NCBI GenBank assembly: GCA_016284355.1
Contig: JAEEOQ010000089.1
Location: forward strand, 1 to 36,257
Source: Lachnospiraceae bacterium
Lineage (GTDB): Bacteria > Bacillota > Clostridia > Lachnospirales > Lachnospiraceae
Direction of reading: 5' to 3'
Length of the DNA stretch: 36,257 nt
A model generated the notes under the pieces. The model did no database searches and was not told the origin of the DNA. It saw only the letters and a program-made list of their open reading frames with translations. The position numbers and the translations under genes were made by a program. This document shows positions 7,595 to 15,884 of this stretch, one piece after another. Position 1 is the first letter of the stretch, and the number at the start of each line of letters is the position of its first letter.

Positions 7595-9352
7595 ATGATT
7601 CAGAGAAAGTATTTTTTTCATGAGTTTGGTGAACTTGAGACGATTGTTACTCAGATTAAAGACAGTCCGGAATATACCTCATCACGAGGCGTGCTTATAC
7701 AGCTAAATAATCCTAAGACCGATGCGGATGACGATCTGTACGTGGAATATATCAGAGAAAACCTTGACAGGGCGTGCCTTACAGGTATTACATGTGCAAA
7801 TATCGCGGATGATAAGTACGATATCAGTCACAGACCTATTGAACTTAATGTTACATATTTTGAAAAAACCACCCTTCTTGAACTTTCTTTTGATATGAGC
7901 GAGTCTACGGGCTTTGAAGCGGGCCGTATCATCGACAGCGGCCTTTTTGTTGTCCCTCAGGCAAGATGTATTATGCTTAATTATTCCTGTAACAGCAACA
8001 TAATCCATACATTTACAGATGAGTTCAGCCACCATGAGCTTCCGGTGTTCGGGGCAAAGGCAGGGCGCAGCATCAGGGCTCTTAATACGGCAAAAGTGTA
8101 CGGAGATAAGGCCTATCCAAACGGTATAGTTGCCATAATATTTATAAGTGATTCTTTACGTCTTTTTATGGATAACTGCCTTGGATTTAAGGAAATAGGC
8201 AAAAAGATGCGTATTACAGGAACAGAAGACGATAATATCGTAACTACCATCGATGGAAAGCCGGCGGTGGAAGTCTATCATAAATATCTTAACGTTACCC
8301 CTAATAATTATTTTGTTCAGAATGTTTGCGAATTTCCGCTTGTGTTTGGAAAAGGAGAGTGCATGCTCGCAAGGGTTCCGTCGGGCTGCGGAAAAAACGG
8401 GGAGATAATCTTTACTGCAGATGTAAATAAGGGAGATTCTTTCAGGCTTTCATACGGAGATCCGGATAACCTGTTTAAGGTTGTGGAACATTCGGTTAAT
8501 GGACTTAAAGAATTTGAGCCTGAAGCGGTACTTCTTTTTGAATGCGGCAATAGAGTTCGATTTCTGAAAAATATGGCACAAAGAGAAATAAGCTGTTTCA
8601 TGGATTATGCACCTCAGGCTGCTACATCCGTAGGGTATGCCGAAGTGTTTATAATGGGGTCTATGGGCGGCGTGCTTAATAGCGCCCTTGTGGCAGTGGG
8701 GCTTTCTGAAGATGACGGAATTGAAAACATGATCAGGCCTTGCGTTAAGGAAGATAAATCCGATGAAAAAGAGGATGAGAGGGAGTATATCCCATTTACG
8801 GAAAGAATCCTTCATTTCCTTGAGAAGATGTCGGAAGAACTGCAGGAATCCAATAAGGAACTTGGAAAAGTTGCCTACACCGACAGGCTCACAAAGATCT
8901 ATAACAGATGGGAGCTTGAACATAAACTTGATGAGACCATACAGATATGCGGAAACGGAGAAACTCCTGCAGGTATTATCTTTATGGATATAGATCATTT
9001 TAAAAACATCAATGACACTTACGGACATGATGTGGGAGATCTTGTATTAAGGGCTACGGTAAATCTTATAAAGGACGAACTGTATGAAGGCCGCATTTTC
9101 GGGCGCTGGGGCGGAGAGGAATTTATATGTATCCTGCCTAATGCTGATGCAAAGGAAACAGCTGCTTTTGCGGAATTCATTAGAAAAAAGATCGATGAAA
9201 ACTGCTTTGTTACCGCAAGACATGTAACCATGAGCTTTGGAGTAACGCAGTTTCGCCCGGGTGATGATCCGGAATCATTTGTAAAAAGAGCGGATGAGGC
9301 TCTTTATGAGGCTAAAGAAACAGGAAGAAACAAAGTTGTGATCAAAATTTGA
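7595..9352 (+). CDS. Cytosolic diguanylate cyclase with FIST sensor domain
   Basis: The 585-residue protein should make the second messenger cyclic di-GMP from two GTP. The N-terminal part (about residues 25-220) fits the FIST_N sensor domain and about 225-370 fits FIST_C; these are proposed to bind small ligands such as amino acids. A helical linker (about 405-430, ERILHFLEKMSEELQE) leads to a GGDEF domain that opens with YTDRLTKIYNRWELEH and carries the active-site motif GGEEF at 506-510. The RxxD inhibitory site expected five residues before GGEEF is absent, so product inhibition of the usual kind is unlikely. There are no membrane segments. The next gene starts 22 bp downstream and is probably co-transcribed. 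Activity is predicted from the intact motif. Confidence 0.88.
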   Translation: MIQRKYFFHEFGELETIVTQIKDSPEYTSSRGVLIQLNNPKTDADDDLYVEYIRENLDRACLTGITCANIADDKYDISHRPIELNVTYFEKTTLLELSFDMSESTGFEAGRIIDSGLFVVPQARCIMLNYSCNSNIIHTFTDEFSHHELPVFGAKAGRSIRALNTAKVYGDKAYPNGIVAIIFISDSLRLFMDNCLGFKEIGKKMRITGTEDDNIVTTIDGKPAVEVYHKYLNVTPNNYFVQNVCEFPLVFGKGECMLARVPSGCGKNGEIIFTADVNKGDSFRLSYGDPDNLFKVVEHSVNGLKEFEPEAVLLFECGNRVRFLKNMAQREISCFMDYAPQAATSVGYAEVFIMGSMGGVLNSALVAVGLSEDDGIENMIRPCVKEDKSDEKEDEREYIPFTERILHFLEKMSEELQESNKELGKVAYTDRLTKIYNRWELEHKLDETIQICGNGETPAGIIFMDIDHFKNINDTYGHDVGDLVLRATVNLIKDELYEGRIFGRWGGEEFICILPNADAKETAAFAEFIRKKIDENCFVTARHVTMSFGVTQFRPGDDPESFVKRADEALYEAKETGRNKVVIKI

Positions 9353-9374
9353 TAGAAAATGGGGAGGGATTATC

Positions 9375-9914
9375 ATGGCCGGCAATAAAAAAGGGATCGT
9401 GCCATTTATTTGCAGTTTCTGCCACTATGGTCTTCTTGGAGGCGCTCTGTTTTTTGATGATAAGAGCATGACCTACAGGACAAATAAGGTAACTGTGGAA
9501 GCAAGGTTCAGGAATCTAAGGATACCGTATACTGAGATTGTTAGCTTTTCCTACATGAAAGCTTTGCCTATTGTTTCTTTTAATATGGCTGACGGCGAAA
9601 AGTTTTCATTTATGATATTTAATTTAAAAAGGTTTAAGACGGTGTTTGAAAGGATAGTGCGCATTATGGAAATGGAGGCTGTCTTTGACAGGGCTTTAGA
9701 ACTAATTGAGGCGCTTCCGGGCAGCGCAAAAGAACTTCTTGAATTTCAATCTGAGATCAAAAACCTTTCAGATTATTACGAAAGCCCTGACTTTAAGGCA
9801 GATTTTGAAGCTGATGAAAACGGCAAAGTCCCAAAAGGAATAAAGAGGGGAGTTCTTTCTGAAGACGGGATCTACGACCTTCTTGAAAACAATAAAGAAT
9901 TTTTACATATGTAA
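9375..9914 (+). CDS. PH/GRAM-like domain protein with DUF4298-type C-terminus
   Basis: The 179-residue protein has no established function. The first half (about 1-95) reads as alternating short beta strands ending in an amphipathic helix (FKTVFERIVRIME), resembling bacterial PH/GRAM-like domains. The second half (about 100-179) resembles the small DUF4298 family: helices, a YYES stretch, an acidic DFEADENG segment, and the ending RGVLSEDGIYDLLENN. DUF4298 is usually a stand-alone small protein, so this looks like a fusion. It starts 22 bp after the diguanylate cyclase with its own GGGAGGG ribosome binding site, suggesting one operon. A link to cyclic di-GMP is inference from position only. 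There is no signal peptide or clear membrane helix. Confidence 0.75.
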   Translation: MAGNKKGIVPFICSFCHYGLLGGALFFDDKSMTYRTNKVTVEARFRNLRIPYTEIVSFSYMKALPIVSFNMADGEKFSFMIFNLKRFKTVFERIVRIMEMEAVFDRALELIEALPGSAKELLEFQSEIKNLSDYYESPDFKADFEADENGKVPKGIKRGVLSEDGIYDLLENNKEFLHM

Positions 9915-9961
9915 AGATGACCCTTTGCCGGAAACTCGGTTTCAGGCTTAGGGACATCTTT
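9913..9961 (+). terminator. Long hairpin directly after the DUF4298-type gene
   Basis: AAAGATGACCCT (9913-9924) pairs with AGGGACATCTTT (9950-9961) over 11 of 12 positions. Inside it GCCGGAAAC (9927-9935) pairs with GTTTCAGGC (9939-9947) over 8 of 9, closing a 3-nt loop. The stem begins inside the stop codon. It ends in only three T residues, so it may be a terminator of modest strength or an mRNA 3'-end stabiliser. Confidence 0.6.
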
Positions 9962-9991
9962 GTTCTGGACATGCGAAGCATGGAGCAGAAC
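9962..9991 (+). promoter_or_regulatory. Second hairpin immediately downstream, in the leader of the GH43 gene
   Basis: GTTCTG (9962-9967) pairs with CAGAAC (9986-9991), and CATGC (9970-9974) pairs with GCATG (9978-9982) around a GAA loop. It abuts the preceding hairpin with no spacer and ends 16 bp before the ribosome binding site GGAGGA (10008-10013), so it could influence translation of the GH43 gene. Confidence 0.5.
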
Positions 9992-10020
9992 TTCATTATA
10001 AATCATTGGAGGATCATTTT

Positions 10021-11430
10021 ATGGAAAATTATGTTAAAAATCCGTATTTACCGTCGTGGGAATATGTACCTGATGGCGAGCCGTATGTGTTTGGCGACAG
10101 AGTGTATGTATACGGGTCACATGACAGATTTAACGGATGCGTGTACTGTATGGGAGATTATGTGTGCTGGTCGGCGCCCGTAAATGACCTTGGAAACTGG
10201 CGTTACGAGGGCGTTATCTACAGAAAGGACCAGGACCCGTATAATACGGACCTTCAGGGAAATCTTTACGCACCTGATGTTACGGTTGGACCTGACGGAA
10301 GGTACTATCTTTATTATGTACTTTCAAATGTGGGTTTTGTGTCGGTTTGCGTAAGCGATACACCTGCGGGAAAGTATGAGTTTTACGGTTATGTGCATTA
10401 TAAAGATGGCACAAGGCTTGGAGAAAAGGAAGGAGACGAGCCGCAGTTTGACCCCGGAGTTCTTACGGAAGGTGATAAAACCTACCTTTATACCGGTTTT
10501 TGTGCCATGGGAGATACAAGCAGACACGGCGCCATGTGCACCGTTCTTGGCCCTGATATGCTTACGGTAGAAGAAGAGCCTGTATTTATTGCCCCGGGCA
10601 ATTGCTACAGCGAAGGAACAGGCTTTGAAAACCACGCCTTTTTTGAGGCTCCCTCCATCAGAAAAATAGGAGATACCTACTACTTTGTATATTCTTCTCA
10701 GGTTTGCCACGAGCTTTGCTATGCGGTAAGCAAGAACCCAAAGGCCGGTTTTAAGTATGGCGGGGTTATCATTAGCGGCGGCGATATCGGCATTGACACG
10801 TATAAGCCGGCGGATGAGTGTGCATACTACACAGCAAATAATCACGGCAGCATCGTTCAGATCGGAAAAGACTGGTTTGTCTTTTACCACAGACATACAA
10901 ACGGAACGAACTATTCAAGACAGGGGTGTTTTGAAAAGATAATCGTAAATGCAGACGGCACTATTCCTCAGGTACAGATGACAAGCTGCGGCGGTCTTAA
11001 GGCGCTTCCCGGCAAAGGCGAGTATCCTGCATATATCTGCTGCAACCTTTTTACAGATATTCCTGTTACCTACGTGCCCTGGTCAGGCTTTATGGACGAC
11101 CGCTTCCCAAAGGTAACCCAGGAAGGTGGAGACGGACAGGAATGCCTTGCATATATTGCTAACATGAGAAATTCCGCTACTGCAGGCTACAAGTACTTTG
11201 ACTGCAGGGGCGTAAAGAGGATCGGCGTTACCACCATGGGCTACGCAAAGGGCTTTGTGGAGGTTCGAACAAATTACAAGGGTGAAGTCATTGGCAGGAT
11301 ACCTGTTGGCTATGCAAATGTATGGAAAAAGGACTATGAAGACATCACTCTGCCTGACGGCGTAAACGCGCTGTATTTTACCTTTGCGGGGGATGGATTT
11401 TTACAATTTGCCGGTTTTGAACTGGAATAA
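10021..11430 (+). CDS. Glycoside hydrolase family 43 enzyme (beta-xylosidase / alpha-L-arabinofuranosidase type)
   Basis: The 469-residue protein is a five-bladed beta-propeller GH43 enzyme, a family that removes xylose or arabinose from hemicellulose. The N-terminal block contains PDGEPYVFGDRVYVYGSHD, with Asp18 the likely catalytic base. APDVTVGPDGRYY carries Asp86, the likely pKa-tuning aspartate, and FFEAPSI carries Glu209, the likely general acid. The last 100 or so residues look like a beta-sandwich carbohydrate-binding domain (CBM6-like). There is no signal peptide, so it works on imported oligosaccharides. I chose ATG at 10021, with GGAGGA 7 bp upstream, over an in-frame TTG at 10006 that lies across that ribosome binding site. 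It shares the hemicellulose theme of the upstream esterases. Confidence 0.88.
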   Translation: MENYVKNPYLPSWEYVPDGEPYVFGDRVYVYGSHDRFNGCVYCMGDYVCWSAPVNDLGNWRYEGVIYRKDQDPYNTDLQGNLYAPDVTVGPDGRYYLYYVLSNVGFVSVCVSDTPAGKYEFYGYVHYKDGTRLGEKEGDEPQFDPGVLTEGDKTYLYTGFCAMGDTSRHGAMCTVLGPDMLTVEEEPVFIAPGNCYSEGTGFENHAFFEAPSIRKIGDTYYFVYSSQVCHELCYAVSKNPKAGFKYGGVIISGGDIGIDTYKPADECAYYTANNHGSIVQIGKDWFVFYHRHTNGTNYSRQGCFEKIIVNADGTIPQVQMTSCGGLKALPGKGEYPAYICCNLFTDIPVTYVPWSGFMDDRFPKVTQEGGDGQECLAYIANMRNSATAGYKYFDCRGVKRIGVTTMGYAKGFVEVRTNYKGEVIGRIPVGYANVWKKDYEDITLPDGVNALYFTFAGDGFLQFAGFELE

Positions 11431-11452
11431 CATATGTACCAGGTACCTGTGT
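11430..11452. repeat. 23-bp palindromic intergenic repeat, copy 2
   Basis: The left arm ACATATGTACC is intact. The right arm GGTACCTGTGT has two changes from the perfect palindrome. It begins on the last base of the GH43 stop codon and is followed by a run of A residues. Confidence 0.75.
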
Positions 11453-11461
11453 AAAAAAATT

Positions 11462-11484
11462 ACATATGTACCTGGTACATATGT
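11462..11484. repeat. 23-bp palindromic intergenic repeat, copy 3 (perfect arms)
   Basis: ACATATGTACC, a central T, and GGTACATATGT form a perfect 11+1+11 palindrome. With its flanks it contains two TACATATGTA boxes (11461-11470 and 11476-11485). It lies 9 bp after copy 2 and 32 bp before the -35 box of the ABC exporter operon. Confidence 0.85.
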
Positions 11485-11516
11485 AATTAAAAACAAATTA
11501 GAATAGCAAAAGTATG

Positions 11517-11545
11517 TTGTATAACCAAATAACCCATGATATACT
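11517..11545 (+). promoter_or_regulatory. Promoter of the first ABC exporter pair
   Basis: TTGTAT (11517-11522) and TATACT (11540-11545) are separated by 17 bp. A small CCGA/TCGG inverted repeat (11553-11566) follows in the leader. Confidence 0.6.
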
Positions 11546-11602
11546 ATACTTCGCCGAGTTAAATCGGTAAACAATATTATATATCAGAGGGAGTAAAGTA
11601 TT

Positions 11603-13402
11603 TTGAAGAGGGAAAAATACAACGTATTTAGCGTAGTCTTAAGACTTATACGCTTTATTTACAATGAGAAGAGAAGTCAGCTTTTCTGGATGGTACTTAC
11701 TGCCATCTTTATGGCTGTGCTTCCTTTTAAAGAGATCTTTTTACCAAAGGTCGCCATAGGAACACTTGAAAAATACGGCAAGGATGCAGCTTGGCCGCTA
11801 GTAAAGGTTATGGCGATCTATTTTTTATGTGCAGGTATTGTCACATTCTTTTCTTCCTATCTTACGCAGCGTATAAGCGCAGACAACATGCGTATGCGTA
11901 TGCGCTATCTTATTCTTACAAGTAAGGTTCTTCAGACCATGGATTACAAAAATGTGGAAGATGCCACATTCTGGGAAAAGAATGATAAGGCTTTAAACGC
12001 CGGCAACAGCAATGATAACGGTGTAGAGGGCATTATAGATAAGTTCACCAAGATCCCGGCAAGATTTATAGTAATCATTGTCATGAGCGTTATGGTTATA
12101 GGCTTACATCCTGCGATTTTTGCTCTTGCCATAATCCACTGGCTTACGCTCATGTTTGTCTCTGCAAAGACTCACGACTTTGAGTATTCAAAGAAAGAAG
12201 AGATAGCGGGGGCAAGCAGAAGAAAAGAGTATTTTAAGAAAACAAGCCAGGACTTTTCTTTCGGAAAAGATATTAGGATCTTTAATTTCAGAAAAAGACT
12301 TTTAGACAATTTAAAATACGAGATAAATGCATACGTTAAGCTTTTTGGAATGGTGGAAAATAGAAAGTATGTCCTTGGCCTTCTTGGCATACTTACCCTG
12401 CTCCTTACAAATGTGTGCATGTACTACATCCTTATAAAAAAGGCGGTAGCAGGAATGCCTATAAGCAGCTTTACCATGTACACAGCGCTTATGGTAAGCT
12501 TTTCGGAGGTACTTAACCTTTTTGGCGACAACCTTATGCTTGTTCGTAATGAGGGCGAGTATGTTGATGCAATGTTTAAGCTCCTTGATGATAAGCTCCT
12601 TACAGAGGGAGATAAAGAGCTTCCTCTTGATGGCCCTATAGAGATAGTCTTTGACCACGTGACCTTTAGATATCCTCATACAGATAAGGATATATTTAAA
12701 GATTTCTCATTTACCATTCATAAAGGCGAGAAGCTTGCCATCGTTGGTGTAAACGGTGCCGGAAAATCAACTCTTGTTAAGCTAATGTGCGGACTTTATG
12801 CGCCTGATGAGGGACACATCTACATTAACGGCGTGGACATAAACGACCTTAAGAAAGAAAACCTGTATGCCTTATATTCAACTGTTTTTCAGGATTTTAA
12901 TATCCTGGCATTTACCATTCGCGAAAATGTTGCCTGCAGCAGAGAAAATGTGGATGATGCAAGAGTAATGGAAGCACTTGAAAAGGTTGGCCTTGGAGAT
13001 AAGGTTAAGAGTTTTGAGAAAGGCCTTGACCAGATGATGCTAAAAGTCATAGATGAGAACGGAACCGATTTTTCAGGCGGCGAGCGTCAGAAGCTTGCAA
13101 TAGCAAGGGCACTTTATAAGGATGCTCCTGTAGTTATAATGGACGAGCCTACAGCGGCTCTTGACGCACTTGCAGAGGCTGAGATCTACGAAAGCTTCTC
13201 AGGACTTGTGGAAGGCAAAACGGCCATCTACGTTTCTCACCGCCTTGCAAGTACGAGATTCTGTGACCACATTGCTCTTTTTGACGGAACCGGCGTAAAA
13301 GAGTACGGCACCCACGAGGAACTTATGGAAAAGAAGGGTACCTACTACGACATGTTTGTGGTTCAGGGAAAATATTATCAGGAGGAGGGAGCAACAGCAT
13401 GA
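11603..13402 (+). CDS. ABC exporter half-transporter (membrane + ATPase), first subunit of a pair
   Basis: The 599-residue protein joins an N-terminal six-helix membrane domain (about 20-320) to a C-terminal ATPase. The ATPase has Walker A GVNGAGKST (382-390), Q-loop FQDFN, signature FSGGE, Walker B IMDEP with the catalytic Glu present, and an H-loop YVSHR, so this site is complete. The start is TTG at 11603, preceded by AGAGGGAG at a good distance; no in-frame ATG lies near. It overlaps the next exporter gene by 4 bp (ATGA), indicating translational coupling and a heterodimer. The family exports drugs, lipids or peptides. I see no precursor peptide or modification gene nearby, so the cargo is unknown. 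Confidence 0.9.
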   Translation: MKREKYNVFSVVLRLIRFIYNEKRSQLFWMVLTAIFMAVLPFKEIFLPKVAIGTLEKYGKDAAWPLVKVMAIYFLCAGIVTFFSSYLTQRISADNMRMRMRYLILTSKVLQTMDYKNVEDATFWEKNDKALNAGNSNDNGVEGIIDKFTKIPARFIVIIVMSVMVIGLHPAIFALAIIHWLTLMFVSAKTHDFEYSKKEEIAGASRRKEYFKKTSQDFSFGKDIRIFNFRKRLLDNLKYEINAYVKLFGMVENRKYVLGLLGILTLLLTNVCMYYILIKKAVAGMPISSFTMYTALMVSFSEVLNLFGDNLMLVRNEGEYVDAMFKLLDDKLLTEGDKELPLDGPIEIVFDHVTFRYPHTDKDIFKDFSFTIHKGEKLAIVGVNGAGKSTLVKLMCGLYAPDEGHIYINGVDINDLKKENLYALYSTVFQDFNILAFTIRENVACSRENVDDARVMEALEKVGLGDKVKSFEKGLDQMMLKVIDENGTDFSGGERQKLAIARALYKDAPVVIMDEPTAALDALAEAEIYESFSGLVEGKTAIYVSHRLASTRFCDHIALFDGTGVKEYGTHEELMEKKGTYYDMFVVQGKYYQEEGATA

Positions 13403-15198
13403 AAAAATTAGCTCATTTATTTAAGCTTACCTGGAAGGTTTCTCCTTTATATATCCTGGTACTTGTTTTAAATTCAATAATATCAGGCGGAAAGATAATA
13501 CTTAACATAATCATCCCAAAGCTTCTTATCGATGAGCTTTTAGGGGCAAAAAGACCTGAGATGCTGCTGCTTTTTGGCGGTCTTGCGGTACTTAACAATG
13601 TTCTTGTGAAATTTATCGAAAATACCTTAACAAGGTATCTTACGGTAAAGAGAGAATATGTGGCAAATATGCTTGAAGAGAAGATGGCTGAAAAGATCAT
13701 GAATATCGAGTATTCATATCTTGAAGACCCATATTATCTTGACCTTAAAGAAAGAGCGGTATTTGCCATACATAACCAGAATGCAATTGCGGGAAGTATC
13801 AGAGGTGCAGCGCAGGCACTTACGCAGCTTGTTACTCTTATAGGACTTGCTTCCATAATGCTTACCCTTGGTCCTGTACTTATAGTCCTTGTGCTTGTTG
13901 CCTCAGGGCTTTCACTTCTTTCATATGCACTTATGAGTAAGAAGATGGCATTTATACAGCAGCAGATAATCCCGATAAACAGAAGATTTGGCTATTATTT
14001 CAGTACTGCCATGGAAGCAAAGGCACAGAAAGAAATAAGGCTTTACGACCTTGAGCCGATAGTTACAGATGCCATAAGAAGAGATAACGAGCTTACATGC
14101 GATAAGTTCAAGGATGTATTTAGCACCATCGGTTTTTCTCTAGGGCTTATGGGTGTTATAAGCGAGCTTGTTTCGGCGCTTTCATACCTTTACGTTGGTA
14201 TTCGTACATTTACCGACACCTTCGGACGCATGATCTCCATCGGTTCCCTTACCATGTACGTTTCTTCAACGGTTAAGTTTGCGTCAGGCGTTCAGGCCTT
14301 TGGCGAAGAGGTGGTAAACTTTATGACAAGGCTGATTTACCTTGCTCCGTATCTTGAGTTTATGCAGCTTCCTGAGGAAGTAAAGCAGGAGGGCGGCGAG
14401 GAATTTAAGGGAAGCATAGATTCCCTTGAGTTTAAAAATGTTACCTTTACATACCCAAAGGCTGAAAAGCCAACACTTGTTGATATCAGCTTTAAAGTAA
14501 ACAGAGGCGAGAAGATTTCTATCGTAGGTCTTAACGGTGCCGGAAAATCCACTCTTGTAAAGCTTATCTGCAGAATGTATAAGGCAGATTCCGGGCGGAT
14601 CCTTATAAATGGCAAAGATATATACGATTATGATTACAAATCCTATATGAACAGCATTTCCGCCATTTTCCAGGATTACAAGCTTTTTAACTTTACCATA
14701 GCGGAAAACATTTCCTGCAAGATGGAAAATACAAAAGAAGAGGAAGAAAAGATCTTAAAGATAATCGATGAAGTTGGCATGCGCGAAAAGATCGATTCCT
14801 TAAAAGACGGAATCTACTCGAGATTCGGTAAAGACTATGATGAGGACGGCATCGAGATGAGCGGTGGGCAGAGCCAGAAGATCGCTATCGCAAGAGCGCT
14901 TTATAAGCCTGCAGAGCTTGTTATACTTGATGAGCCTGCATCAGCGCTTGACCCAATAGCTGAAGCCGAAGTATACGAAAAGTTTAACTCCCTTGTGGAA
15001 GATAAGACTGCTATGTATATTTCACACAGAATGTCCTCATCTGTGTTCTGTGACCGTATCCTTGTAATAGACGGCGGCAGCATTTCTGATTACGATACAC
15101 ATGAAAATCTTATGAAAAAGACAGAAAGCCTGTATTATAAGCTCTTTATGACACAGGCAGAGAACTATAAGATTGAAAAATCCGAAGAAATAGCCTAA
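13399..15198 (+). CDS. ABC exporter half-transporter, second subunit of the pair
   Basis: This 599-residue membrane-ATPase protein is a paralogue of the preceding gene and has the same length. It has a membrane domain in about residues 15-315, then Walker A GLNGAGKST (377-385), Q-loop FQDYK, signature MSGGQ, Walker B ILDEP with Glu present, and H-loop YISHR. Both ATP sites of the presumed heterodimer therefore look catalytically competent, unlike the second exporter pair in this window. Its ATG overlaps the stop of the first subunit, and the ribosome binding site GGAGGGAG lies inside that gene. A strong terminator follows 6 bp after the stop. Substrate unknown. Confidence 0.9.
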   Translation: MKKLAHLFKLTWKVSPLYILVLVLNSIISGGKIILNIIIPKLLIDELLGAKRPEMLLLFGGLAVLNNVLVKFIENTLTRYLTVKREYVANMLEEKMAEKIMNIEYSYLEDPYYLDLKERAVFAIHNQNAIAGSIRGAAQALTQLVTLIGLASIMLTLGPVLIVLVLVASGLSLLSYALMSKKMAFIQQQIIPINRRFGYYFSTAMEAKAQKEIRLYDLEPIVTDAIRRDNELTCDKFKDVFSTIGFSLGLMGVISELVSALSYLYVGIRTFTDTFGRMISIGSLTMYVSSTVKFASGVQAFGEEVVNFMTRLIYLAPYLEFMQLPEEVKQEGGEEFKGSIDSLEFKNVTFTYPKAEKPTLVDISFKVNRGEKISIVGLNGAGKSTLVKLICRMYKADSGRILINGKDIYDYDYKSYMNSISAIFQDYKLFNFTIAENISCKMENTKEEEEKILKIIDEVGMREKIDSLKDGIYSRFGKDYDEDGIEMSGGQSQKIAIARALYKPAELVILDEPASALDPIAEAEVYEKFNSLVEDKTAMYISHRMSSSVFCDRILVIDGGSISDYDTHENLMKKTESLYYKLFMTQAENYKIEKSEEIA

Positions 15199-15203
15199 AT
15201 AAG

Positions 15204-15262
15204 CACCTCTTTAAGATTTTAGCAAAAAGTACTTGCAATAATCTTAAAGAGGTGTTATTATT
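15204..15262 (+). terminator. Strong intrinsic terminator of the first exporter operon
   Basis: CACCTCTTTAAGATT (15204-15218) pairs perfectly over 15 bp with its reverse complement at 15240-15254. An inner GCAA/TTGC pairing shortens the loop. TTATTATTC follows. Confidence 0.85.
15233..15261 (+). promoter_or_regulatory. Promoter of the MarR-ABC operon, overlapping the terminator
   Basis: TTGCAA (15233-15238) and TATTAT (15256-15261) are separated by 17 bp. The -35 box lies in the loop and the spacer in the right arm of the preceding terminator. Transcription would start near 15268, just before the operator repeats. Confidence 0.5.
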
Positions 15263-15270
15263 CTAGTAAA

Positions 15271-15360
15271 TTAGTTTGAACTCAAACTATCCGAAGTCAA
15301 ATCATTTGAACTCAAATTATCAGCTTTCAAAATGTTTGAGATTAAACTTTCAGAAAATTT
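15271..15360 (+). promoter_or_regulatory. Three operator-like repeats with 30-bp periodicity upstream of the MarR gene
   Basis: Three consecutive 30-bp units start at 15271, 15301 and 15331. Unit 1 holds AGTTTGA-AC-TCAAACT (15273-15288) and unit 2 holds ATTTGA-AC-TCAAAT (15304-15317), both with perfect arms. Unit 3 holds a degenerate GTTTGAGATTAAAC. Units 1 and 2 agree at about 22 of 30 positions. The palindromes are typical in size for MarR dimers, and the 30-bp spacing puts them on the same DNA face. The likely ligand is the MarR protein encoded just downstream (autoregulation). Confidence 0.7.
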
Positions 15361-15380
15361 AGAAAGGAAGATCGTATTTT

Positions 15381-15884
15381 ATGAACTGGGAAAAATGGTA
15401 CAACAGCCTTTCGCCGAGACATAAGGTCAGTCACCTTTTTCATATCATCGAACATTGCAAGAGGCGAGTTATAGACAATAATATGCAAAAACTCGATTAT
15501 TCCGCTGTTCAGCAGCGTATCCTTGCAATACTAAACCATCACGAGGGTGCCATGTCTCAAAAGGAGATCGCGGGTATTATGGGGGTTACCACGTCTACTA
15601 TGGCCACTACTCTTAAAAAGATGGAAGCAGATGGTCTCGTTAAAAGGACTATGGATAAGCAGGACAATCGTATTAACAACATAGAAAGCACCGAAAAAGG
15701 TAAGCAGGCTATGGAATACGGTTTTGCTATCATGAATGCCATTGATGAAGATATTGTAAAGGGATTTACAGAAGAGGAGCTTACGACGTTTGTTACGCTT
15801 CTTGAAAAATACCAGAAGCAGGTTGATCTTTTGGCAGATGTGGATTATTCAAAAAAAGTAGAAAAAAAGGAGGAAAAGCTTTAA
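15381..15884 (+). CDS. MarR-family transcriptional regulator
   Basis: The 167-residue winged-helix protein should bind DNA as a dimer and release it on binding a small, often toxic, ligand. The helix-turn-helix and wing are visible at about 55-110: MSQKEIAGIMGVTTSTMATT, then KKMEADGLVKR, then a basic wing MDKQDNR. N- and C-terminal helices would form the dimer interface. The gene directly abuts the first ABC exporter gene downstream with no gap, so it heads that operon and likely represses it. Three palindromes upstream are its probable operators. Ribosome binding site AAGGAAG at 15364-15370. Confidence 0.92.
   Translation: MNWEKWYNSLSPRHKVSHLFHIIEHCKRRVIDNNMQKLDYSAVQQRILAILNHHEGAMSQKEIAGIMGVTTSTMATTLKKMEADGLVKRTMDKQDNRINNIESTEKGKQAMEYGFAIMNAIDEDIVKGFTEEELTTFVTLLEKYQKQVDLLADVDYSKKVEKKEEKL

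Noticed and set aside
10006-10020. TTG start for the GH43 gene
   Set aside because: The TTG lies across the GGAGGA ribosome binding site that serves the ATG at 10021 at ideal distance.
15271-15360. Three 30-bp direct repeats resembling a short CRISPR array
   Set aside because: The units are contiguous, with no spacers, are degenerate, contain small palindromes, and lie in the leader of a MarR gene. No cas gene is present. They are better explained as operators.
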